Of a DNA stretch of 8,285 nucleotides, positions 1 to 5,658 are shown piece by piece; position 1 is the first letter of the stretch; every line of letters starts with the position of its first letter. Both the position numbers and the translations under genes were made by a program. The stretch is taken from assembly GCA_012036375.1 (NCBI GenBank), contig JAAUOI010000119.1, forward strand, positions 1-8,285, read 5' to 3'. Source of the stretch: Allobrachymonas sp. GTDB taxonomy: Bacteria > Pseudomonadota > Gammaproteobacteria > Burkholderiales > Burkholderiaceae_C. The notes beneath the pieces are model-generated. The model was not told where the DNA came from, did not search any database, and worked only from the letters and a program-made list of their open reading frames with translations.

Positions 1-175
1 ATCAATGGCTTCGTCTTGCTGCTCGCTCAGCAAATAATTGAGACCTTTGAAATAAGCTTTGGGTGAGCGCTGGTTATCGAATACGCAATTGGCGTATGTC
101 AAAACGCGAAGCCAGCCAACCCAACACGAAGGTCAGTGGCAAACCCAAGAGCAACCATGTGAGGTCAATTTCCAT
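1..175 (-). pseudogene. lapB: lapB (yciM), N-terminal part with a frameshift; 3' part outside window
   Basis: LapB is a membrane-anchored tetratricopeptide and rubredoxin protein that, with FtsH, controls LpxC turnover and so LPS amount. The ATG at 175-173 overlaps the lapA stop, with AGGTG just upstream. The frame gives MEIDLTWLLLGLPLTFVLGW and then LASRFDIRQLRI, the single membrane anchor and following segment typical of LapB. It then hits TAA at 76-74 after a CGA codon. The conserved continuation, NQRSPKAYFKGLNYLL followed by SEQQDEAID, is perfectly readable in the next frame from 75 to the window edge. One surplus base, probably the C at 79 (minus strand), explains the break. The site is not a homopolymer, which makes a simple sequencing slip less likely than in lapA. 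A +1 ribosomal shift at CGA-TAA is conceivable but speculative. The TPR and rubredoxin regions lie outside the window. Confidence 0.8.
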
Positions 176-462
176 TACACACCTATGTCTTCAGGGGTTT
201 TAGCTGTTTGCTGCGAAGCTAATGCGGGCGCTCTGAGCTGTGTTGCACTGCGATGCTTCCACCAGCGCGGCAGCATGCCGAGCACGCCAATCACCAGTCC
301 AGCAGTAAACGCCATTAACACGATCACCACAAGGGGCGCCTTCCACAGGTTGCCAAAAAAGAAATGTGCTGTGACTTCATGCTGATTGTTCAGCGCGAAA
401 GCGAATAGAGTAAAAATAGGCTGCTTTCAGTATCCACTGAAGCAGCCACAGGATTTTTGCAT
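175..462 (-). pseudogene. lapA: lapA (DUF1049 inner-membrane protein), frame broken near the 5' end
   Basis: LapA is a small inner-membrane protein with two transmembrane segments that works with LapB in lipopolysaccharide assembly and LpxC control. From 417 down to the TAA at 177-175 the frame reads as a good LapA: IFTLFAFALNNQHEV, then FFFGNLWKAP, a second hydrophobic segment (VVIVLMAFTAGLVIGVLGM) and PRWWKHR. The likely ATG at 462-460 is in this same frame, but it runs into TGA at 429-427 after 11 codons. The expected first membrane segment, ILWLLQWILKAA, is instead encoded in another frame at 454-419. This implies two compensating indels: one near the A-run at 454-458 and one extra base near 418. 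Corrected, the protein would be about 95 aa, normal for LapA. The stop forms a TAATG overlap with lapB. Either a decayed gene or a sequence error; the identity as lapA is firm. Confidence 0.8.
411..447 (-). terminator. Terminator-like hairpin inside the 5' part of lapA
   Basis: On the minus strand GGCTGCTTCAGT (447-436) is followed by a four-base loop and ACTGAAAGCAGCC (431-419). The arms pair over 12 bp with a single bulged A. The sequence TATTTTTA follows at once, which is the layout of a Rho-independent terminator. It lies 59 nt past the ihfB stop, so it could end the rpsA-ihfB transcript. It also lies where lapA should encode its first membrane segment (WLL...KAA codons form the two arms). 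Whether it terminates cannot be told from sequence alone; the U-tract is interrupted by one A. Confidence 0.55.
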
Positions 463-485
463 GGCAACTTCTTGATTGAGTTGCC
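463..485 (-). promoter_or_regulatory. Perfect hairpin covering the lapA ribosome binding site
   Basis: On the minus strand GGCAACT (485-479), loop CAATCAAGA, AGTTGCC (469-463) forms a perfect 7-bp stem with a 9-nt loop. It ends exactly at the base before the lapA ATG (462). The only Shine-Dalgarno-like run, AAGAAG, straddles the loop and the 3' arm, so the structure could hide it from the ribosome. No U-tract follows, so it is not a terminator. Role as a translational control element is inference. Confidence 0.4.
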
Positions 486-505
486 TGTGATTCTATCGGG
501 TGAAC

Positions 506-817
506 CTAAAGAGTACCCTTGGCTCGCATCTCTTCCGTCTTGGCATCAACCGCCTCGCGCAAGGCTTTGCCCGGCTTGAAGTGCGGCACGCGCTTCTCAG
601 GGATCGTCACAGCCTCGCCGGTGCGGGGATTGCGTCCCACACGCGGCGGCCGGCGATTGACCGAGAAGCTGCCAAAGCCACGAATTTCAATGCGATGGCC
701 TTTGACCAACGCATCGCCGAGCGCGTCAAGAATCGTCTTGACGGCAAACTCGGCATCGCGCTGGGTCAGCTGCCCAAATTGCAAAGACAGGGCTTCCACC
801 AGATCAGAGCGGGTCAT
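506..817 (-). CDS. ihfB: Integration host factor beta subunit
   Basis: IHF-beta pairs with IHF-alpha to form a sequence-specific DNA-bending protein used in recombination, replication and transcription control. The 103-aa product has the HU/IHF fold throughout: MTRSDLVEAL at the start, the family signature GFGSFSVNRRPPRVGRNP at 47-64 with the intercalating proline at the tip of the beta arm (P64), and HFKPGKALREAV at 79-90. The MTRSDLVE start and RNPRTGE arm point to IhfB rather than HU or IhfA. A lysine/glutamate tail (KTEEMRAKGTL) extends a little beyond the 94-aa E. coli protein. It starts 8 nt after rpsA, with no strong Shine-Dalgarno sequence, so it is probably co-transcribed and coupled with rpsA, the arrangement known from many proteobacteria. 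Its TAG stop is followed by two hairpins and a damaged lapA. Confidence 0.97.
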   Translation of the reverse strand: MTRSDLVEALSLQFGQLTQRDAEFAVKTILDALGDALVKGHRIEIRGFGSFSVNRRPPRVGRNPRTGEAVTIPEKRVPHFKPGKALREAVDAKTEEMRAKGTL

Positions 818-825
818 GGATCAGA

Positions 826-2508
826 TCAGTTGTTGTTGTCGAGCTTGGCACGCAAGAGCGCGCCCAGGCTGGTCGTGCCAGCAGACTCGCGAGCAGAGTT
901 GCTCGACAAATCGGCCATCGCAGCTTGCTCGTCCGCAGAATCCTTGGCCTTGACGGACAGAGAAATCGAACGGCCTTTGCGGTCGATATTGGTGACCACA
1001 GCGGTGACTTCATCGCCCTCTTTGAGCACGTTGCGGGCATCTTCCACGCGGTCGCGGGAGATTTCAGAGGCACGCAGGTAACCCATGATGTCTTGGCCGA
1101 GATCAATCTCAGCGCCTTTGGCATCGACCGTCTTGACCTTGCCGGTGACCACAGAGCCTTTGTCGTTGACAGATGCGAAGGTGGTGAATGCGTCTGCATC
1201 CAACTGTTTGATACCAAGGGAGATGCGCTCGCGATCCACATCGATGGCCAGCACGATGGCTTCAACTTCTTGACCCTTCTTGAATGCCTTGACAGCGGCT
1301 TCGCCCGTGTCGGTCCAAGACAGATCAGACAAATGCACCAAGCCGTCGATGCCAGCCGCCAAGCCGACGAACACGCCGAAATCGGTGATGGATTTGATGG
1401 GGCCTTTGACGCGATCGCCACGCTTGGTGGCGGCTGCGAATTCTTGCCATGGGTTGGCTTTGCACTGCTTCATACCCAGCGAGATGCGGCGCTTGTCTTC
1501 GTCGATCTCCAAAACCATGACTTCCACTTCTTGGCCCATCGTCACGAGTTTGTTTGGAGCGATGTTTTTATTCGTCCAGTCCATCTCGGAGACGTGCACG
1601 AGGCCTTCGATGCCTGGCTCGATTTCCACAAATGCGCCGTAGTCGGCGATGTTGGTGATCTTGCCGAACATGCGGGTCTGCGCGGGGTAGCGGCGAGCCA
1701 CGCCCATCCAAGGATCGTCGCCCATTTGCTTGAGGCCGAGCGAAACGCGGTTTTTGTCGGTATCAAACTTGAGCACTTTGGCGGTGATTTCCTGACCAGA
1801 AGTGACCACTTCGGAGGGGTGACGTACGCGACGCCATGCCATGTCGGTGATGTGCAACAGGCCATCGACACCGCCCAAATCGACGAAGGCACCGTATTCG
1901 GTGATGTTCTTGACCACGCCCTTGACCACAGAGCCTTCTTTCAAGGTTTCCATCAGCTTGGAGCGCTCTTCGCCCATCGAAGCTTCTTTGACTGCGCGGT
2001 GGCTCAAAACGACGTTGTTGCGTTTACGGTCGAGCTTGATCACTTTGAATTCAAGCGTTTTGTTCTCGTACGGAGACAGATCTTTGATCGGACGGGTCTC
2101 AATGAGCGAACCGGGCAAGAAAGCGCGGATGCCATTGACGAGCACAGTAAGGCCGCCTTTGACTTTGCCAGAGGTCACGCCGGTGACGAATTCGCCGGAT
2201 TCCAGCGCTTTTTCCAGGCTGAGCCAAGAAGCGAGGCGCTTGGCGGTGTCGCGCGAGAGGATGGTGTCGCCGAAGCCGTTTTCTACAGCGCCGATGGCCA
2301 CGGAGACGAAATCGCCCACTTTGACTTCAAGTTCGCCTTGGTCGTTTTTGAATTCGGCGATTTCGATATAGGCTTCGTTTTTGAGGCCAGCGTTTACCAC
2401 GACGTGGTTGTGATCAACGCGAATCACTTCGGCGGTGATGACTTCACCGGAGCGCATTTCGGTGCGCTTGAGCGATTCTTCAAAGAGGGCTGCAAAAGAT
2501 TCTGACAT
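826..2508 (-). CDS. rpsA: 30S ribosomal protein S1
   Basis: S1 binds mRNA at the 30S subunit and helps start translation, especially on structured or weak-Shine-Dalgarno messages. The 560-aa protein has six S1 OB-fold repeats at about 19-86, 104-170, 190-260, 277-347, 364-434 and 451-520; the middle ones carry the typical ITEYGAFVDL / ITDFGVFVGL RNA-binding face and end in SLGLKQ / SLGMKQ / SLGIKQ. Length and repeat number match proteobacterial S1 (557 aa in E. coli). The frame is open 17 codons further upstream, to 2559, but I chose the ATG at 2508 because the protein then begins MSESFAALFEESL as in relatives and AGGAAA sits 6 nt before it. The 197-bp region upstream holds repeats (listed separately) and probably its own promoter; S1 is autoregulated in other bacteria. 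ihfB starts 8 nt after the stop. Confidence 0.98.
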   Translation of the reverse strand: MSESFAALFEESLKRTEMRSGEVITAEVIRVDHNHVVVNAGLKNEAYIEIAEFKNDQGELEVKVGDFVSVAIGAVENGFGDTILSRDTAKRLASWLSLEKALESGEFVTGVTSGKVKGGLTVLVNGIRAFLPGSLIETRPIKDLSPYENKTLEFKVIKLDRKRNNVVLSHRAVKEASMGEERSKLMETLKEGSVVKGVVKNITEYGAFVDLGGVDGLLHITDMAWRRVRHPSEVVTSGQEITAKVLKFDTDKNRVSLGLKQMGDDPWMGVARRYPAQTRMFGKITNIADYGAFVEIEPGIEGLVHVSEMDWTNKNIAPNKLVTMGQEVEVMVLEIDEDKRRISLGMKQCKANPWQEFAAATKRGDRVKGPIKSITDFGVFVGLAAGIDGLVHLSDLSWTDTGEAAVKAFKKGQEVEAIVLAIDVDRERISLGIKQLDADAFTTFASVNDKGSVVTGKVKTVDAKGAEIDLGQDIMGYLRASEISRDRVEDARNVLKEGDEVTAVVTNIDRKGRSISLSVKAKDSADEQAAMADLSSNSARESAGTTSLGALLRAKLDNNN

Positions 2509-2553
2509 GAGATTTCCTGTTTGCGCAAAGCAGCAAATGGCGACGGGATGTCG

Positions 2554-2615
2554 CTTCAAATTTGATAGCAGTTAGCGCAGGTTTTATGCCGGCTAGTCGA
2601 TCATTTGGCGATCAA
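2554..2615 (+). repeat. Candidate copy of a dispersed Comamonadaceae intergenic repeat
   Basis: The plus strand reads CTTCAAATTTGATAGCAGTT, then AGCGCAGGTTTTATGCCGGC, then TAG and an ATTTGGCGATCA-like end. From memory, comamonad genomes carry many intergenic copies of an element starting CTTCAAATTTGATAGC, with TAGCGC and GCGCTA arms and a CCAATTTGAT-like end; this looks like a diverged copy. Recognition is by recall only, with no second copy in the window. Confidence 0.35.
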
Positions 2616-2647
2616 AAGCTTGTTCGGCGGGGTTAGGTTAAACAAAT

Positions 2648-2689
2648 CTCAATCACCATGCGCCAAGCAGCGCGAGAGGAGTGATTGAG
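2648..2689 (-). terminator. Possible terminator or attenuator after aroA-cmk
   Basis: CTCAATCAC (2689-2681 on the minus strand) pairs perfectly over 9 bp with GTGATTGAG (2656-2648). Inside the large loop a smaller GCGC/GCGC stem (2673-2670 with 2663-2660) can form. The sequence ATTTGTTT follows the outer stem, a weak U-rich tract. This could end transcription from aroA-cmk before the rpsA promoter. The loop is long for a classical terminator, so confidence is modest. Confidence 0.35.
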
Positions 2690-2705
2690 GCCTAGTGCTT
2701 GAGGC
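2680..2705. repeat. Two near-identical 12-bp direct repeats
   Basis: AGTGATTGAGGC (2680-2691) and AGTGCTTGAGGC (2694-2705) differ at one base and have a 14-bp period. They start right after the aroA-cmk stop codon. The inner copy is also the 5' arm of the 9-bp inverted repeat with 2648-2656; the outer copy could pair there with one mismatch. Possible protein-binding half-sites or alternative RNA stems; function unknown. Confidence 0.5.
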
Positions 2706-4730
2706 TTAAAGCCCCAGCTTGCTGCGCCACTGGCTGAGCACGAAATCCACCGATTGCTCGATGGTCTGATTCGAGTTATCCAACAGCACAGCATCCTCGG
2801 CTGCTTTGAGTGGCGCTGATGCGCGAGAAGAATCCCGCAAATCGCGCGCTTCCAAATCAGCGCGAAGGAGATCGAGTTTAGCAGAAATTCCCTTTGAAAT
2901 CAACTGCTTATAGCGCCGCTCGGCGCGTGTGCTGCTGTTTGCGGTGAGGTAAATTTTCAGCGGCGAGCCGGGGAAAATCACCGTGCCCATATCGCGACCA
3001 TCGGCTACCAAACCGGGCAGCTTGGCAAAGCTGCGCTGTAAATCGGTCAGCGCGGATCGCACACTGGAAAACACAGAAATCTTGGATGCGCCCATGCCAA
3101 TGTGTTCAGTGCGAATGTCTTCGGAAACATCATCACCGCCCAAAAGTACAGCGCCGCCTTCAAACTCAACAGGCAGTTTTTTTGCCAGTTGTGTGAGCGC
3201 TTGCTCATCGCTCCAGTCCACACCAGAGCGCTCGGCAGCCAAAGCTGTGAGGCGATAGAGCGAGCCTGAATCGAGGTAATGAAAACCCAATTGCTCGGCC
3301 ACGCGGCTGGCGAGCGTTCCTTTGCCGGAGGCCGTTGGCCCGTCCACGCAGATCACGGGAACGCTTTTTGGCGTAACGACAGAAAACAGGGTTTCAAAGT
3401 AATCCGGGAAGGTTTTGGCCACGCATTTTGGGTCTTCAATCCGCACAACCACGCCAGCGGGATTGAAGGCGGCGAGTGAAAAACACATGGCGACGCGGTG
3501 GTCGTCATAGGTGTGGATGCTGGCGGCTTTCCAGTCTGAAGACTTCGCGCCACGGGCGGGTGGCGTGATTTGGATGAAATCTTGGCCTTCGACGACAGTT
3601 GCGCCCAGTTTGCGCAGCTCAGTAGCCATGGCGGCGATACGGTCGGTTTCTTTCACGCGCCAGCTAGCGATGTTGCGCAGCGTGGTCGTGCCGTCGGCGT
3701 AAAGCGCCATCACGGCGAGCGTCATCGCTGCATCGGGAATATGATTGCAATCGAGGTCAATCGCTTTGAGTGGCCAAGCGCCTTGGCTGATCTCTAAATG
3801 GTTTGCTCCGCTTGTGATGAGAGCGCCCATTTGTCGCGCTGCCTCGATAAAGCGAATGTCGCCTTGAATGGCGTTTTCGCTCAAGCCTTCAATTCGGATG
3901 GCAGGCTGATTTTTTAAGCCTTTTTGGCTATCAACCGGCATAGATAGTGCGCCGAGTGCTATGAAATAACTAGCAGACGAGGCATCGGCTTCGACCCAGA
4001 TCTCTCCCGGTGATTGGTAGCGTGAGCCAGCGGGAATAGTGAAACGCTTCCAATCCTCGCGTCGCACGGCAATGCCAAACTTTTGCAGCAAATTCAGCGT
4101 GATTTCAATGTAGGGCTTAGAGATCAACTCGCCGATGACGTCGATGTGAACGTCTTGCTTGGCCACCAGCGGCAGCGCCAGAAGCAGCGCGGTCAGAAAC
4201 TGGCTGGACACATCGCCGCGCACGGCAATCGGTGCATTGAGTTTGAGCTGCGGCTGGCCGATTTTGAGCGGCGGAAAGCCATCGTTGCCGGTGTAATCAA
4301 TTTGGCAACCCAGTTGGCGCAGCGCATCGACCAAATCGCCAATCGGCCGCTCATGCATGCGCGGCACACCCGAGAGCGTGAAATCACCACCGAGTACGGC
4401 CAGCGCTGCGGTGAGCGGGCGCATGGCAGTGCCGGCATTGCCTAAAAATAATTTAGCAAAAGCCAGCGGTGCTTTACCGCCGAGGCCAGTGATGGCGACA
4501 TCGGTGACCACACCGCCAACACCGCGCTCCACACCACAACCGAGTTGCTCCAGGGCCGTGAGCATCACGCGCGTGTCGTCCGAATCGAGCAAATCATGAA
4601 TCAGCGTGCGTCCGCTGGATAGCGCGGCCAGCAGGAGCACGCGGTTGGAAATGCTTTTGGAGCCTGGCAGTTGCACCGTGCCAGAGGCACTCGCCAAAGG
4701 CGGCAGGTCAAGAAATGCCGTGGAATACAT
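2706..4730 (-). CDS. aroA-cmk: Fused EPSP synthase / cytidylate kinase
   Basis: One uninterrupted 674-aa frame carrying two enzymes. Residues 1 to about 450 are 3-phosphoshikimate 1-carboxyvinyltransferase: LPGSKSISNRVLLLAAL (21-37), LFLGNAGTAMRPL (94-106) and RVKETDRIAAM (358-368). This makes EPSP from shikimate-3-phosphate and PEP. The GNAGTAMRP sequence is that of class I, normally glyphosate-sensitive enzymes. Residues from about 457 to 674 are CMP/dCMP kinase: P-loop GPTASGKGT (464-472), LDSGSLYR (486-493), ADGRDMGTVIFPGS (576-589) and a terminal DAVLLDNSN (646-654). Each half is about the length of the stand-alone enzyme, and the linker is only about ten residues. No ATG lies at the junction; an in-frame GTG at residue 459 is the only nearby alternative start. 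The gene begins 35 bp after tyrA with no obvious Shine-Dalgarno sequence. Such fusions are annotated in some Burkholderiales, so it is unusual rather than new. Confidence 0.95.
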   Translation of the reverse strand: MYSTAFLDLPPLASASGTVQLPGSKSISNRVLLLAALSSGRTLIHDLLDSDDTRVMLTALEQLGCGVERGVGGVVTDVAITGLGGKAPLAFAKLFLGNAGTAMRPLTAALAVLGGDFTLSGVPRMHERPIGDLVDALRQLGCQIDYTGNDGFPPLKIGQPQLKLNAPIAVRGDVSSQFLTALLLALPLVAKQDVHIDVIGELISKPYIEITLNLLQKFGIAVRREDWKRFTIPAGSRYQSPGEIWVEADASSASYFIALGALSMPVDSQKGLKNQPAIRIEGLSENAIQGDIRFIEAARQMGALITSGANHLEISQGAWPLKAIDLDCNHIPDAAMTLAVMALYADGTTTLRNIASWRVKETDRIAAMATELRKLGATVVEGQDFIQITPPARGAKSSDWKAASIHTYDDHRVAMCFSLAAFNPAGVVVRIEDPKCVAKTFPDYFETLFSVVTPKSVPVICVDGPTASGKGTLASRVAEQLGFHYLDSGSLYRLTALAAERSGVDWSDEQALTQLAKKLPVEFEGGAVLLGGDDVSEDIRTEHIGMGASKISVFSSVRSALTDLQRSFAKLPGLVADGRDMGTVIFPGSPLKIYLTANSSTRAERRYKQLISKGISAKLDLLRADLEARDLRDSSRASAPLKAAEDAVLLDNSNQTIEQSVDFVLSQWRSKLGL

Positions 4731-4765
4731 TGTCGTGAAAAATCAAAAATGGCTTGACGAGCGAA

Positions 4766-5635
4766 TCACTTGCGTTGCGTCATCTTCCACTGTGCCCGGG
4801 TGAGGCTGGCGCGGTCAATCTCGTGCTCGAGTTGATCCGTTTGCTCGGCCTGCATCAGGCGTTCCAAGGCTTGAAGTGCTTTCTGGAAATGGCGCGATTG
4901 CGCGAGCAGCTCTTGCTTGTTGGCCATGAGCACATCGGTCCATAGTTTGGAATCGCTCGCGGCAATGCGCGTGAAATCTCTGAAGCCCATGCCGGCAAGG
5001 CTCAAATACTCCCGGCCATTGGGTTGATCAGTAATCGCATTCATCATCGCAAAGGCAATCAAATGCGGCAGATGGCTCACCGCTGCGTAGGCTGAATCAT
5101 GCGCCTCAGGTGACATTTTCAGCACTTGGCAGCCCAGCGCTTCCCATAGCGCCGTGGCTTTGGTCAGCTGCGCGGTTTGCGTGCGCTCAATCGGTGTGAT
5201 GATGACTTGTTTGTTGGCGTAGAGCGTGACATCGGCATGCTCCACGCCGGAGAGTTCTTTGCCCGCAATCGGATGCGCCGCCACAAACACACCCACTTGG
5301 TCTTTGAGCACACGCCGCGCGGCATCCACCACATTGCGCTTGGTTGAACCGACATCCATGACCAAAGTTTCTGGGGTGAGGATGTGTTTGATGCTTTTCA
5401 ACGTCGCTTCAATTGCCGCCACCGGTACGGCGATCAAGACCAAATCCGCGCCTGAAGCCGCCAGCAATGCTGAGGGCGCTTCGACATCGATCACGCCCAT
5501 TTTCAAAGCACGCTGCGTGGTTGATGGTGATTTGCTGTAGCCGACCACGCGCTTGACCAAGCCCGCTTTTTTCATCGCGAGCGCAAATGAGCCGCCCATC
5601 AGGCCACATCCAATCAATCCAAGCTGATCAAACAT
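4766..5635 (-). CDS. tyrA: Prephenate dehydrogenase
   Basis: NAD(P)-dependent oxidative decarboxylation of prephenate to 4-hydroxyphenylpyruvate, toward tyrosine, in the cytosol. The 289-aa protein starts with a Rossmann nucleotide-binding loop, GLIGCGLMGGS (6-16). It then shows MDVGSTKR (93-100), the substrate-binding HPIAGKELSGVEHAD (121-135), SHLPHLIAFAM (187-197) and GFRDFTRIAASD (217-228), all typical of the TyrA family. It is the single-domain form: no fused chorismate mutase and no ACT domain. It competes with PheA for prephenate, and the two genes are neighbours with a 23-bp gap. An AAGAAG stretch a few bases upstream of the ATG can serve as ribosome binding site. No hisC-like aminotransferase lies between pheA and tyrA, unlike in some Burkholderia. 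The family is secure; cofactor preference (NAD or NADP) cannot be settled by eye. Confidence 0.96.
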   Translation of the reverse strand: MFDQLGLIGCGLMGGSFALAMKKAGLVKRVVGYSKSPSTTQRALKMGVIDVEAPSALLAASGADLVLIAVPVAAIEATLKSIKHILTPETLVMDVGSTKRNVVDAARRVLKDQVGVFVAAHPIAGKELSGVEHADVTLYANKQVIITPIERTQTAQLTKATALWEALGCQVLKMSPEAHDSAYAAVSHLPHLIAFAMMNAITDQPNGREYLSLAGMGFRDFTRIAASDSKLWTDVLMANKQELLAQSRHFQKALQALERLMQAEQTDQLEHEIDRASLTRAQWKMTQRK

Positions 5636-5658
5636 ATTCTTCTTTTGAGGTTAGGAGT

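Larger units (their letters stand above)
2509..2705 (-). promoter_or_regulatory. rpsA upstream region: likely promoter and leader
   Basis: Gap of 197 bp, the longest non-coding stretch in the window, between the aroA-cmk stop and the rpsA ATG. It holds the AGGA Shine-Dalgarno site of rpsA (2518-2515), a possible extended -10 element TGCTATCAA (2570-2562, minus strand) without a convincing -35 box, a candidate dispersed repeat, and an inverted repeat with direct repeats next to aroA-cmk. The rpsA gene has its own promoters and an autoregulatory leader in other proteobacteria, so a regulatory role is expected, but I cannot fix the transcription start. Confidence 0.45.

Noticed and set aside
59..385. 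Plus-strand 108-codon frame over lapA-lapB
   Set aside because: The opposite strand gives clear LapA and LapB sequence despite frame breaks; the plus-strand protein resembles nothing and has odd composition.
419..456. The 419-447 hairpin as a plus-strand terminator
   Set aside because: The T-run on the plus strand starts several bases after the stem and no plus-strand gene lies upstream; the minus-strand orientation fits better.
500..1081. Plus-strand open frames across ihfB and the 3' end of rpsA
   Set aside because: They overlap real minus-strand genes completely and show no domain, signal or ribosome binding site.
925..2505. A 526-codon open frame on the plus strand, opposite rpsA
   Set aside because: It is fully antisense to a clearly real six-domain S1 gene. 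Its composition, rich in H, D and F with repeated phrases, mirrors the S1 repeats, and it has no recognisable domain. It is a shadow produced by codon bias.
2509..2559. Upstream in-frame start of rpsA at 2559 (17 extra residues)
   Set aside because: The extension MKRHPVAICC... does not resemble S1, while ATG 2508 has a good AGGA site and the family N-terminus MSESFAALFEESL.
2697..2713. Near-palindrome GGCTTTAAGCC around the aroA-cmk stop codon as a terminator
   Set aside because: The arms are five bases with only one base between them, so no stable RNA hairpin can form, and no U-tract follows.
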